Shown here: in pieces, positions 22,320 through 34,524 of the stretch
Layout: every line of letters starts with the position of its first letter
Position numbering within the stretch: the first letter of the stretch is position 1
Assembly (NCBI GenBank): GCA_963932465.1
Contig: OZ010789.1
Coordinates: 595,955,581-596,019,580 of the forward strand
Origin: Maratus speciosus
Taxonomy: Eukaryota > Arthropoda > Arachnida > Araneae > Salticidae
DNA: 64,000 nt
Direction: 5' to 3'
The notes under the pieces: generated by a model
Told to the model about the DNA's origin: nothing
What the model saw: the letters and a program-made list of their open reading frames with translations, nothing else
Database searches by the model: none
Program-made: the position numbers and the translations under genes

Positions 22320-23650
22320 AATAAACCTCTCTCACTTATAAATAGAATTCAGACAATAATTTATGTGCTTTAATTTGTATAAAGTTAGATATGGTAATAA
22401 GGTTAGATAAGTTTTGTATTAGATAAGACGAATCATACTGATAAACAGTTAAAATTTTCCATTCCAACTGGATTGAATTATTGAAGGCAATTATCGAAAA
22501 ATATTTCATAGAATAAATCCAAGTCTTTTGCAAAGTCTTTTTATTCATTAGCAACGATTTTTTTTTTTTTTTTTTTGTAAAATTCCAGTTAGTAATAATG
22601 AAATTAGTTAGTAAAACTCTCACTTAAACTATTATTATAATTTATAATTCATATTTGAATTTTAAAAGTCAATAAAATAAATATTTGTAATTATTATGAA
22701 TAAAATTTGCTAGCCAATTTTAAGTGAATAATATTTATGTTCTCTTGCGAATAAAAGAAAATAATTCCGCATTATTTTAATGTAAAAATAATTTTTATTT
22801 TTAAAGTTATTAATAAATACTTCCAAGATTGAAAAGGGTGATTCTTAGAACGTTTAAGAAAGATAGTCATTAAAGTGTGCAAACATTTTCCAGTCAGTTC
22901 ATTAAGAAAGTTTTTTTTCTATTTTAACATTTAGAAAAAAAGAGGACGTTAATTAAACACTTCCTTTTTTCATTATTTTAGGAATTTTATGAAATGACTA
23001 CTTTTTGTGTTTCTCGCTTTAGGAATATCTTTATGAAAAATATTAAATATTGAAGTTGTTTCAATTAGCTACAAATAAATTAACGAGTATATTTTAAAGA
23101 TTACAGAAAGTTCTTTCTCTAATGCCCTAAAAAAGTATTTAGTAATGTTTTAATTTTGAGGAAGTAAATGCGTTAAACTAATTATTGCGTTTTCTTTAAT
23201 TGTGTTCTTAAATATGTATTATAAAGTTTCGTATGTTTATATTATTATATGATAATTTGCATTAAATTCTTCCCGATTATTATCTAGAAATAAGAATGAA
23301 AACAAGGCAAGTCACCGAAAGACCTCATCGAAAGTTATCTAACTTGTTTTAATAATAATTAAAACATTTCAAAATCCAAATATTTTAATATGTTTTTTGT
23401 AAAGATTTTAGAATTTAAAAAGACGAAATATAAGAGAAATTTGTAATAAATATTTTATTATATATAACGTAAAGCGAGAAGCGTCTGCGCACATTTCAAA
23501 AGAATAATAATAAAAAATCTAAATATTAATATTTTGCTAAACTATGCATGAATAATTTTGACTTCATTTGTTTTTTATGCATTTCCATTGTTATTTTGTT
23601 GTTATACTGTAAATTAATAGAACAGCAGTAATAAAACCAAGAAAACTATT
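22320..23650. other. A+T-rich DNA, nothing recognised
   Basis: The minus-strand open frame 22336-22623 is lysine- and asparagine-rich low complexity without motif. No repeats were paired. Confidence 0.5.
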
Positions 23651-23652
23651 TT

Positions 23653-25185
23653 GCGCAAACTCTCCTTACAGGGTAGGAGAGAATGCGCACATGGGTAGGA
23701 GGGATTGCGCACATAGGTAGAAGAGATTGTTATTAATAATGGCTACAATTAAATCGTTAAAAATAATAATTAAACTTAATCGATATTGTTGAAAGGTTTT
23801 TGTGAGAAAATATTATTGTATTAGGAGTGAATATTTGAACCAAATGTTTAAATAATAAATAAATGAAAGAATTTTAACAACAGTTAAAAAAAATAATTTA
23901 AGAAGATTAAAATATCAGAAAAAGCAAGCCCTACTAAGATTACAAAATAACATTAATCTAGTTGATAACATGTTTAACTTGAAAATTACTTCATTTCCAT
24001 TTCCACAGTTCCATTGCATTTTGTTTGCTAAACGAAGTTGTCGTCGTCCACAATCGATGCACTTATTGTTGTAAATCGTGCATCTTTCGTGCAATCACCT
24101 GCAACAAGCAATACATTGAATCCAGTCACTTATCGAAGTTGTCTCCTGGTACAGTTCCAGACATTCAGCGCACTCATCCTCATTGAACTTCGTTTTTTTC
24201 CCTCGGGTTTTTTATCCCACTTTTTGTAGAAGCACCTTATCTTCAGCTGTATTTTTTTAGTAGCGGCATCCTTCTTAAGTCTTTTTTCATGTATATAATT
24301 TTCATGTAGTCTTTTTTCATGTATCTTTAACATTAGTTGCACTCTGTTTCCTTTTGATTTTGATGACTTGGAATGGGTGAAAGCTTTTCAAAAACATTAT
24401 ATTAGAACATTTATTTTAGTTAACAAAATTAATTTATTAGCAAATTAATTGTTCACAAATTAAAAAAAAAGTATTTAAATATTCAATTAAATTATTAACA
24501 AATATATTATTAATTTATTAACAAAAATAATTACATAAAATCAATTTAATAACAACTATATTATTAATTTATTAATAAAATTTTTATCTGCAAAAGTATT
24601 TTTTTGCAAATTAATTTTTTGCCAAATTTAGTTTTGATAATTATGTGTTTTTCCGAAATTATTTCAAAATTGATTCATTCATATGTTTTACACGTAATTT
24701 GCAGTTCATACAAATTTATCAGTAAGCTGCGTAATCTGTCCTAGCACTTAAACTTATAGGGAAATGCGCCATCTCTCCTAAGTAGCAGATGTGCAAACTC
24801 TCCTATTTTGGTAGTAGGCTCCTATTTGCGCGGCCTATTATTTAAATATGGCCACTTCTAAAATGCATTGTTGGTGTTCGCATACTTAGTGCAGGTTAGT
24901 AGTTTATAAGAAATCGTTTAAGTTCAAAATATTTTGTATTACTGACGTTCTATAAAAATTCTGACGAACAGTTATGAAAATTCAAGCACTTACGTTGGAA
25001 AAGCAAAACAAAATAGCACTGCTTTATCCAAGACGCTTGGAACAATCAATATGCACATTCATGTAGACACTGCACTAATGCTGCTGTACAACTACCTGGA
25101 GTCACTGCGCGCGCACTCTACTCCTTCCCGTCGAATCTCTTTGTGCGCAATCTCTCCTACCGCGTGAACTCTTCTCACATTATGT
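23653..25185. mobile_element. Remnant DNA transposon with GTAGGAGA-TTGCGCAC end motifs
   Basis: The motif GGTAGGAGAGATTGCGCAC and close variants cluster at both edges. At 23653-23730 there is one inverted copy followed by three direct copies. At 24750-24835 and 25143-25162 copies lie in the opposite orientation. Repeated short motifs at the ends with a zinc-finger fragment between them suggest a pogo-like element. The exact ends and target duplication could not be fixed. TACAGGGTAGGAG on the left may be the true end. Confidence 0.45.
24010..24195 (-). pseudogene. Zinc-finger fragment of a transposase
   Basis: In one minus-strand frame this reads DECAECLELY, then DWIQCIACC, one stop, then LHERCTIYNNKCIDCG. 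The pattern Cx2C ... WIQCx2C ... HxxC ... Cx2C is that of a PHD-like C-terminal finger often found on pogo/Tigger-type transposases. A stop codon replaces the usual Trp before LHE. The upstream sequence (24196-24340, minus) is lysine-rich and in another frame. Only this C-terminal domain can be recognised. Confidence 0.55.
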
Positions 25186-25189
25186 TTAT

Positions 25190-26765
25190 AAAAATATGAG
25201 TTTACACAGAGGGTATTTATATTTTTATTTTACACCTTAAGTCTAAAAATTAGAAAAGTGAAAACAGCATTGAAATAGTCAGATTTGCATTTATATATTT
25301 ACTTACTGTTATTTATATATTTATTTTCTCGAAATATTGGGTTATTTACGGTACATATCAAGAGTCATTCATAGTATTTTTGCATTTCATTCTATCAAAA
25401 AATCAAATTTTTTAAAACTATTCTGTTAGAAGTGCAAAGTGTTTCCTAATCGATGACTATGCATAATTTGTCGTTCTCATTCTTTTTGTAAATCTAATTA
25501 TAAACTAGATTCCGCTAGGTCTGATAAAGCTTGTAAAGCTCAACTCACTGGGATTGTTTTCCATTTATCCATTTTTAACATAGCATAAAATATTCTAAAC
25601 AGTTTCGAAAGTGCCAGTGTCCTGAGGTAAAGAAACTGCAGCCAAAATCGAAAAGGTAACAATGTATAATAGGTATCGACTTCAGATATCCTATGAAAAA
25701 ATATACATTATATATGTATAAGTATATACATTTAAAATTCGAACAAGAACTCTGAATTGCTGCTGAGTTTCTACATTTGCTTTCGATTGTCTTTGTATTA
25801 CCAACAACTATTTTTAATTGCTAATTGCTAATAACTTAAACCGATATTTTGGTATATTTTATAAAATTTAAGTTCAATTACTAGTAACATAACAATAAGA
25901 CACAGCTAAATAGTACAATAATGCAAATGTTTAGTACTAAAAAAAATTAGTAAATCATTTATAAACAGAATTATCTTGCTTTGTCATTCATTTTCCTTGC
26001 ACTTTATTATTTTATGAACCATTACAATTGTATTCTATGAAATCAAACATTCATGTTACAATAACAGATAAACTAATGCATTCAATACTTAAATATTTTA
26101 CGTTCTTTTTAAAAAATAAACCCCATTATCTATTCTTGAGTTATTTTCCTAATTTAATAAAGCGTGTATTGTATTTTTCTGTCATTATCATGCTCCGTTT
26201 ACCTCATTTGCATTTAAAACGCGTAAAGAATTTTGATATAATAGAATGAGAAATAAAAAACTTAAAAATCTTCCGAAGTTTTTTTTTTTTTTTTTTTTTT
26301 TAAGCTATAAAATGTCAGGTGTTAATATATTTTAACATGTTGTTACTGTTTCAGGTGTAAATTTACAGTAGTATATATCCATTTTTTTTATTTGAAATGC
26401 TTTAAATATTTAAATTCAATTAGTATTTTTTAAATTTTTTTTCGAAATAGTTAATTTAGATGTAAATGTTTCATCACATATTCTGCAGATGACAGCTTAT
26501 TTCATCAGATTTATTATCATTTATTTAGAAAACAGAATCATCAGAAAGTCTGTATGTACTAGGATAATCACAGGGTCTGTGTTTTTTCCAGAATGAAGTA
26601 TTATGTTATTCATCGAAACAAAAAATAATACAGTGACGAGAACAACATACGGTGATATTTTGAATTTTAGTATCCAATATATCGTAATATGTGGTGTAGT
26701 TTGTTCTTTTTTTACGGAAAGAAACAGATTTTTAAATCTTTTTTCAGTAAAATATTCCTTAAATA
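25190..26765. other. A+T-rich DNA with a poly-T tract
   Basis: No convincing gene. A run of 23 T lies around 26280-26302. The open frames at 26028-26249 and 26603-26845 are hydrophobic or low complexity without motif, and the second runs into the next element. Confidence 0.5.
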
Positions 26766-26773
26766 TATATATA

Positions 26774-27578
26774 CAGGGTGGTCATAAAAAAACTTTGCCG
26801 ATATATGGAACTCTAGCAGCCAGTCCGTTTAACCGATCGAGATGAGATTTCAGATATAGTTATTTAGAGGTATGAGCTCGGGATTCTGTGAACGGCATCA
26901 AAATGGCGCTCACGGTTATGGTTATAGGTACAGAAACTCGAAATTTTCGAATGGCAACGGCCATTTTTTTTCGTCGCAAAATACTCAGCGCATGCGAAAA
27001 CCCTAAATGGCGCTGGAACGGTACGTGTATCGCAATAAACGGATGTGTTATGCACGCACGAAAAACAGCTCTGCGAACGGCCAAAAAAAAAAAAAAAAAA
27101 ACACGATCAGGACGCACGGAGGAAATTTGCATATGACAGAGGCAAGTTACCAATCACAGAATGCCGTTCGCCTGATAGTCAGCGTAGAAAACGGATTCTT
27201 GCCTCTGCCATATGCAAATTTCCTCCGTGCGCCCCGATCGTGGTTTTTTTTTTTTTTTTTTTTTTTTTTTTGCCATTGGCAGAGCTGTTTTTGTGCGTGC
27301 ATAACGCATCCGTTTATTGGGATACACGTACCGTTCCAGCGCCATTTAGGGTTTTCGCATGCGCTGAGCATTTTGCGACGAAAAATAATGGCCGTTGCCA
27401 TTTGAAAATTTCGAGTTTCTGTACCTATAACCGTAACCGTGAGCGCCAATTTGTTGCCGTTCACAGAATCCCGAGCTCATACCTCTGAATAACTATGTCT
27501 GAAATCCCATCTCGATCGGTTAAATGGACCGACCGCTAGAGTTCCATATATCGGCAAAGTTTCTTTATGACCACCCTG
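26774..27578. mobile_element. Full-length fold-back element, 805 bp, TA-flanked
   Basis: It starts CAGGGTGGTCATAAAAAAAC and ends with its inverse. The two halves are near-perfect reverse complements over roughly 370 bp each. They include GGCAACGGCCATT, AACCCTAAATGGCGCTG and a poly-A/poly-T pair near 27084-27102 and 27243-27271. TA lies outside both ends (26772-26773 and 27579-27580). The several open frames on both strands are mirror images caused by the palindrome. No transposase is present. The CAGGGTG end links it to the mariner-like superfamily, as at 6081. Confidence 0.9.
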
Positions 27579-27593
27579 TATATAACGTTATTA

Positions 27594-28121
27594 CCCGACG
27601 GAAAAGAAGGGTTGTGTGTTTCACGCGTATCTGTGTAAGTGGATTTCTTTATACCTTCGAAACATCCCAATGGCTGAATGGATTTTTATGAATGACGTCT
27701 TTATGGATTCGTCTTAACCGCCCGATGGTTATAGGCTAGGTTTTGTTTTTATAAATTCAAAATGGCGGCTGTAATATACAAACGGGCGGTACAGACGAAA
27801 ATAAATTTTACGCACCCATTGAGTGGCATATCATTGGATAGGTCTTTCAAAATGAAGACGATGTTTCATTGATTATTTTATAGTCTGAAGCTCCTTTTAA
27901 ATATTTCACAACCTAGACATCTATAGGCCTCATCAAAACAGTGTTTATAGATAGGAACTAGCAGTTAAGCACAACTTAAAAGTCATCAATACGAGGAAAT
28001 AAAAAAAAAAATAGGTAAGAAATATAAAAAAATTGTTTCACATTGATGAGAAATAATTAATTAGCTAGTTTTTTACGCAGTCGGGTTTTTTAATTTTTTA
28101 AATATTATTTTTTTTTACTTA
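27594..28121 (+). repeat. Dispersed repeat family S, copy 1
   Basis: It begins GAAGGGTTGTGTGTTTCACG, continues through CTTTATACCTTCGAAACATC and CATTGGATAGGTCTTTCAAA, and ends near TTTTTTACGCAGTCGGGTTT. A second copy lies at 61508-62080 in the same orientation. Copy 1 lacks about 50 bases (after CACAACCTAG) that copy 2 has. No coding features were seen and the class is unknown. Confidence 0.8.
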
Positions 28122-28124
28122 AGA

Positions 28125-28565
28125 GAGTCATATTAAAGGAAAATGATCCTGCGCTATTCCTACTAAACAAAATAACGGTTTATTAAAAAAGTTTCATCAC
28201 AAGATACAAAATTTAGATTTAGATAACCAAATCTTCTGTAGAAAGAAATGAAATTTTGCAGGTTTAAGTTATAAAAGGTCATAAAATTTAAATAATCGCA
28301 TATTTTTTTAATTTCTTACAAAGTTATGTTTGCTAGAATCAAAATAATACATATGTAGGTTATATTTGTTGTGAACAATAAAACTTTTGGTTTGGTGTCT
28401 AGTGGGTGGTGATAACTCCAGGCAGATTTTTTATGAAATCATAACACATTTTAATATTCTTGAATATATATGAAACAGAACCAGTATTTCCAGTTTGAGG
28501 ATAATTTTAAATATCATAGCCAACCGTCTGTTGCTTTTCTCATTTTTATTCAACATAGGTGCGAT
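28125..28565. other. A+T-rich DNA, nothing recognised
   Basis: No open frame, RNA gene or repeat was detected. Confidence 0.5.
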
Positions 28566-28568
28566 ATC

Positions 28569-28790
28569 GCTTACGCTAGGTCCGTCTGACCAGGATTTCC
28601 ATTGCATACGCCCTCGCCAATGCCACGCCTACTCACGGAAGCTTCAAAAGGTTCTCTGCTTAGTTCTGCCGTAGGCTCAGCACTTTTCGTATTGTTTCGG
28701 CCGATGGGTTTTCCCTTCGGAAGCCTCATGACAGTATTCGCTGTGCTAAGCTGTTCGAAGTGCAATCTTACCTTTACACATATACCATTC
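28569..28790 (-). CDS. Possible exon or retroposed fragment, unidentified
   Basis: This stretch is clearly less A+T-rich than its surroundings. On the minus strand it holds an open frame that contains VMRLPKGKPIGRNNTKSAEP and EASVSRRGIGEGVCNGNPGQ, ending in TAA near 28571. An AATAAA signal follows about 20 bases after the stop, as at the end of a gene's last exon. I recognise no family and no convincing splice acceptor. The plus strand is also open across it, so coding strand and even coding nature are unproven. It could be a retroposed fragment or a SINE-like piece. Confidence 0.28.
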
Positions 28791-28837
28791 CAATATATTA
28801 CATTGTACTAAAAATTTGCTTAAGATCAACATACATA

Positions 28838-30558
28838 CACTATATTGCCATTAATGGCCGGCAACTTTCAATTTTTGACATTTTGTCGAATATTTAGAAA
28901 TAAAATTGACAGATTCATCTGGAATTTCAGGATTGAAAAGAACATGTATGACCTCATATTTAGCAATGTCGATTTGATAAGGGGGGCAATTAGGAGGCCA
29001 ACTAAAAATCAAAGAAAATAAATAATGCTTCGGATCACCCTGTAAAAGAAAATGCACGAAATGATCTATCGCTACCGAATATAAATAAACAGACATTCTG
29101 CAATAGGTGTATTCTTTTGTGTAAGAATACCATGTATATTAATAGAGATATAGTGATTTATTTAAAAAAATTAAAAAAATCTGGCAAGTTTTTTGCTTAT
29201 AAAATGCAGGGTTTTCATCCAAATTTAATTCTGGTTTTAGGAAAATTGACAAAATATAGTAGAAACAATGTAGTGCAATTGGAATATAAATATATTAAAT
29301 ATTTTAGGAAAAAGAAAATAAGTTAAAACTGATATGAATGAATAAGAACAAAAAATCTTCTTAAAACACCATCAAAAAATTTTAAATGCGCATTTAAATT
29401 TTTTTGATGGTGTTTTAAGAGGATTTTTTGTTCTTATTTTAAGAAATATGGGCAGTTGTATGGAATAATTTTTATCTGCGCATGCGCGAACGATAACAAC
29501 TATCATTTTACATAATTTAATAGTCAACTCTATGGAGCAACTTATTACAAAATATCTAGTCAAATATTGTAAAAATTCAGAAAGATGTCGGCGTTAGAGT
29601 GAGCAAATTTTTAGTTGTTCTCTAAAAGAAGCTGAATTATAAGGGATTTTCCACAAATTGTCATTTAATTTTTAATTTTTTTTCATTTTTTATTGATGTT
29701 TTAGTTCTTCTTAGATAGCCACTAGAACGAGCCTATAAAATGATCAAAAGTAGTATCAAAATCAAAGAATTTTTTCAAATCTACTCGTTGATACTCACTA
29801 AATACTAACTTTTTTCTGAAAGTCAGTTAATAAAAAATGACAATTTGCGTAAAATCCCTTATCATTCAGCTGCTTTTAGAGAACAACTTATTAAACTTAT
29901 TAGAGAACAACTTATTACAATAAAAATTTGCTCACTTTAACGCCGATATCCTTCTGAATTTTTACGATATTTGACTACATTTATATTAATAAGCTGCTCC
30001 GTAGATTTGACTATTAAATTATGTAAAATGATCCTTGTTATCGTTCGCGCATGCGCAGATAAACATTATTTTATACAATTGTTCATATTTCCTAAAATAT
30101 TTAATATATTTATATTCCAATTGCACTATATTGTTTCTACTATAATTTGTCAATTTTTCTTAAACCGGCGTTAAATTTGGTTGAAAAACTGCATGTTATA
30201 AGCAAAAAACATGCAAGCATTTTTTATTATTTTTTAAAAATAAATCGCTTTATCTCTAATATACGTGCTATTCTTACACAAAAATACACATATTGCACAA
30301 TGTCTGTTTATTTATATTCGGTAGCGGTAGAACATTTCGTGCATTTTATTTTACAGGGTGATCCGAAGTATTATTTTTTTTCTTTAATTTTTTGTTGGCC
30401 CCCTAATTGTCCCCCTTAACAAATCGGCATTGCTAAATATGAGACCATACCTGTTCTTTTTAATCCTGAAATTCCAGAAGAATCTGTCAAGTATATTTCT
30501 AAATATTCGACAAAATGTCTAAAATTGAAAGTTGCCGGTCATTAATGGCCATATAGTG
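28838..30558. mobile_element. Giant fold-back element, 1.72 kb, TA-flanked
   Basis: It starts CACTATATTGCCATTAATGG and ends with the inverse of CACTATATGGCCATTAATGA. Arms of about 850 bp (left 28838-29690, right 29850-30558) are reverse complements with scattered differences. Matching landmarks include GGCAACTTTCAA, CAGGGTGATCCGAAG, TATTCGGTAGCG and GCGCATGCGCGAACGATAAC. TA lies outside both ends (28836-28837 and 30559-30560). The left arm contains an extra ~100-bp hairpin (29340-29440) missing from the right arm. No transposase was recognised. Open frames in both arms are mirror copies. Confidence 0.85.
29340..29440. repeat. ~100-bp hairpin inserted in one arm of the fold-back element
   Basis: AATAAGAACAAAAAATCTTC is followed, after a centre near AAATGCGCATTT, by the inverse GAGGATTTTTTGTTCTTATT. 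Arms include ACACCATCAAAAAA and its inverse. The corresponding place in the right arm (about 30095) runs straight through without it. Confidence 0.85.
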
Positions 30559-30564
30559 TATATA

Positions 30565-31040
30565 TATATTAGTTTCTTTAAGATGTTTGTACAATAGTAT
30601 AAGCATTGTAAAGCTGATACTAATTTCTTTATTGTTTTCCACATCATTTCATGTTGTTAATTCTTTCTGTTAGAGAATATATATCACGTACTGTTAAGTT
30701 TCAATGAAAACAAGAGGAACACAGAAGCTTTCTTCCTATTATTTCGTTATTTATAAACTTGTGAGATTAGCTGCTACTGTTTTAAAGTCGGAAAACATTT
30801 TTTAAACAAGATATGTTTAATAATGTTGGAATAATTTTTCATAATGAAATTTGAAATTAGTTAAAAGTTAAGACATTTTAAAACACGAACGAAAAATCAT
30901 ACGAAGAGCATAGATTATGAAACACTTTCCAACACATTTAGAATACGAAAAGAAAACATCACTGCTATTACCATTAATGGACGAAAAAATATACGATTTT
31001 TTGTACAAATTATTGTTTTCTGGGCTTCAGGAGTTCAATT
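30565..31040. other. A+T-rich DNA, nothing recognised
   Basis: No gene-like feature or repeat was seen. Confidence 0.5.
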
Positions 31041-31044
31041 ATTG

Positions 31045-31640
31045 TTAATTTTCATTCTAGTCAAGTTCTTTTGGGTGCCCCTGAAAATGAACGATAAATT
31101 CTATGCTCACAACGATGTATAATAAGAACCTTTCAGTACATTTCAGTGATAAATATCAATTTCACTATGTTCAAAATAGTGTAATATCATTAAAATACAT
31201 GGCAAACTATTTTCCCCCAAAGACCGTAATGTAGTGGAATACTTTAGAGTGGTTCTATAAATGAAGGATAAATTCTATGCTCACCTCGCTGTATAATAAG
31301 ATACTTGCAGTACACTTCAGTGATAAATATAAATTTCTATATGTTAAAATAGTGTAATATCATTAAAATACACCGCAAACGATTTTCCCCCATAGACCGT
31401 AATGTAATGTAATTCTTTTGAGTGGACCTGTAAATGAATAATAACTAATCTTTGCACCGCATAGCCTACAGAATGTGTATTTTAGTGCACTTCATAAATG
31501 CATATCAATTTTATTATGTCTGAAAGCATGTAATATCATTAAAAATAATTTGAAATGATTTTCCCTAAAACATTTAAAACTTTCAGGGCAATCCGAGTAT
31601 ATTTACGAGAGTTAGAGACCGGGCAGACGGCCAGACAGAC
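31045..31640. repeat. ~175-bp tandem repeat, three units
   Basis: GTAATATCATTAAAA occurs at 31181, 31354 and about 31530, giving periods of 173 and 176 bp. Units share ATAAATTCTATGCTCAC, GTATAATAAG, TTCAGTGATAAATAT and GATTTTCCCCCA. The third is the most divergent and leads into GGCAGACGGCCAGACAGACT. No coding sequence. Confidence 0.8.
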
Positions 31641-31644
31641 TGAA

Positions 31645-32759
31645 GTCAAAAACGCTTTTCAACTTTGTTGCAAAGTGTTATAAAGATATTTTATTTTAGG
31701 TAATTTCAAAGAGGGCATAGTACATAGGTAATAGGTTGCTTTTATAGCTAGTATTAATTTTATTTGAATTTAGTATACACTTAAAAGCGTATAGTAAATT
31801 CTCTATACAAATAGAAATAAAAAAAATAAAATAAATTTGCATTATGTAAGAAAATTTTAGAAATCGCATTAGAAAATGCTGATATTGAATTTGAATTTTC
31901 TTTAAACATTTTGCAAGATTTCACATCAGGAAAGGTTGATATATCGTTAAAACAAATGTAGTTTAGGAAATCACATAAAAGTTTTATTTGCGAAATAATA
32001 TATTCAAATAAAACCCATGTATCTAAAATTTTAATTTAACGATTTTATGAAACGCTATTATAACATAATTTATGAAAGTATTTTGAAAATCTGAAAAGTG
32101 ACGTTTTTAACATGCTGAAGTTAATTACAGAACGTCAATTAAGGCTTACTCTTGAGACACGAAAATACTTTGTTTTCTGTCTGTATGTTTGTCTCTTTGG
32201 CAAAAACCTGCAGTAGAAAGCATGCGATTAGCTTCTAATTATTATGGTGAGTTGGTGAGTTACAAGCATTTAAATATTTAGACTTTAGTCAAATTAGATT
32301 GTTTCGGTCGGAAAATATTCGATATTATTTCTTACGTCATAATGCTTTACTATGGAAAACAATTTTCAAATTTAACTACTCATTGAAAAAATTCATAGAT
32401 TCATTTGGATAATTGATTTTAATGTTATATCATGGATGCTAAAAATTCCAAATGCAAGGAGTCTTAAATTATTGAGAGTAGTTTAACACATTATAAATTA
32501 ATCTGTGAGAATTTTTAGTCATTTTTTTCCATTAAGTGATGTAATTATTTTTCATCTATTGGAAAAATTAATTTTAGCTTGTTTATATTGATTTCCATAC
32601 ATATTTCATTTTTTTCTAACTTATTTCATAAGGTGCTAGTATACACAGCGTATTAAAAAATTATTAAAACAATTACGTTTAGAAAATAATAATCATGAAG
32701 ATTATAAAAATAAGAAAATTCATCATGCTTAAACATCGTATTACTGTGTTGCGTTACTC
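31645..32759. other. A+T-rich DNA, nothing recognised
   Basis: There is no open frame, RNA gene or paired repeat. This is the left flank of the BEL/Pao insertion. Confidence 0.5.
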
Positions 32760-32764
32760 AGGTA

Positions 32765-32998
32765 TGTCCGAAATTTATTTATCGTCTGCCAAGGCTCAGT
32801 GCGAGCATTTTTGTGTAAGTTTAATTTGCAACAAATGACAACGTTCCTTTTTGTTGACATGTAATTTATTCTATTCTAAGGGTTATGAAACCAAGAGGGT
32901 TTATAATTAAACGTGTGATACAGTTCACTTTGTTATTTATTAAGTGTTGTGAGTTATTGACGAGTTTGTGTTTATTTAATTTCATCCAGCGCGCTACA
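32765..32998 (+). repeat. 5' LTR of BEL/Pao element 1
   Basis: It begins TGTCCGAAATTTATTTATCG and ends CTACA. It matches the 3' LTR over its whole length with scattered substitutions and a 4-base difference at the very start. It would supply the promoter and start of the element's RNA. The primer-binding site is probably TGGTTACGTCTACCGGAG just downstream; the matching tRNA was not identified. Confidence 0.92.
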
Positions 32999-33198
32999 TA
33001 ATTTTTGGTTACGTCTACCGGAGATTTGATATTTTTTCTTTTTGTTAATTGAGTGATAGAACGAACTTAAGATGAGTTTCGTTTTCAAGAGTAATCATGT
33101 TATCGTTCCGAAGTTCTGATGTAAAAATAAATAAAGAAGCTGTGTCATTTAAAGATCTATACTATTTGGTGAGTCTTTTATTTTAATATTATCTCATT

Positions 33199-34497
33199 AT
33201 GACAGAATTTAAAGACATTTTAGTTAGAAAACGAGTTTTAAAAGCTACTGTCACTAAACTAGAAAATAATATTATTACCTCGACAGGTGATGCTGATTCT
33301 AGTCAGCTTGCTTTATTCGAAAATAAAATCGAAAAATTAAATGAGGAATTACATGAAATTTTTAATGCAATTTTTTCACAATGTAAAGAAGAAGATGTAG
33401 ATAATTTTGTTGATGAGCAACAATCCGTACAGGATAAACTTGACAATCTTTGGTTAAGTGTTAACCGGAAAAACTCAAAATTTACTTTAAAAGAATCGAA
33501 TCAAAATAATAGTCTTTCTAAATCTCAAATACCAGAAGTAAGGCTCCCATAATTGACACTTCCTACGTTTAGTGGTAATTTAGGAGAATGGATATCATTT
33601 TATGGTTTATTTAAAGCTAGTGTGGATAATAATGAGAGTTTATCAGACTGTCAAAAATTGTAGTATTTGAAATCGACATGTAAAAACAGTGTACTTAAAA
33701 TTATTCATTGTCTTCCAATATCTGATTCAAACTATAAGTCAGCATTAGAATTATTAAAAGAGCGATATTAAAATAAAAACGTGAGTTAATTAAAGCATTA
33801 ATTAAGAAGTTAATTGGAATGCCTTGTATTTCGGATAATGCACAGTCTATTTTAGAGAGTGTAGATGTTATAAACGAATGTGTGCATTCGTTAAGTGTAC
33901 TTAAACAAGACGTTAGTGGATTTTCGGAAGTAATAATAGTTTATGTAATTACAGATAAATTAGATAAAAATACGACATATTGGTGGAAAAGAACACTAAA
34001 AAAGGAGGAGGTGGCAACTCTTGATAATTTATTATCTTTCTTGAAGGATCACCCTTCAAAACAGCAAATCCTCAGTAAAGGAAATAAAGAAAGGTAAAGT
34101 AACGACATTGTTGTCTTCTAATAATAGTTGTTGTGTATGCAAGGAATCACATCCGTTGTATAAATGTCCTATGTTCTTGCGGTTAAGTGTACATAAAAGA
34201 ATAGAATTGATTAAAAGAAACAACTTGTCAAACAATTGTCTTTTAGGTAAACACCATGCAAAAATCTGTAAGAGTTTAAGTAAATGTAAAGTGTGTCAGG
34301 AGCCTCACCATACAATTTTACATATTCCGAGAGACCCGAAATCTTATTTAGATAGTGTAAATGAAACGCCGATTGGCCCTCTTTCTACGAACGCACCAGA
34401 AATTCAGCCGAGACCAACTGAGTCTTTAAATCAAACTTCTTGTACTAGCATCTTTGAATTTCCAAACAACTCTGTGTCGGGATTACATGCATTGTAA
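33199..34497 (+). pseudogene. gag region of BEL/Pao element 1, broken
   Basis: This would encode the structural protein that packages the element's RNA. The start ATG at 33199 leads a 117-residue lysine- and glutamate-rich N-terminal part ending at a stop at 33550. The frame continues with a block including LPTFSGNLGEWISFYGLF (about 33559-33612), typical of BEL/Pao gag. A further stop and frameshifts follow, with an open piece at 33819-34097. A zinc-knuckle region at 34108-34330 shows CCVCKESHPLYKC, later CLLGKHHAKIC and CKVCQEPHH. Several Cys/His positions are kept, but the protein as a whole cannot be made. Confidence 0.85.
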
Positions 34498-34524
34498 AAT
34501 AAGCAAACTCTACTTTGTACAGCA

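Noticed and set aside
26860..27488. Eight overlapping open frames on both strands
   Set aside because: They are mirror translations of a long palindromic element, contain poly-Lys/poly-Phe from its A/T runs and have no motif.
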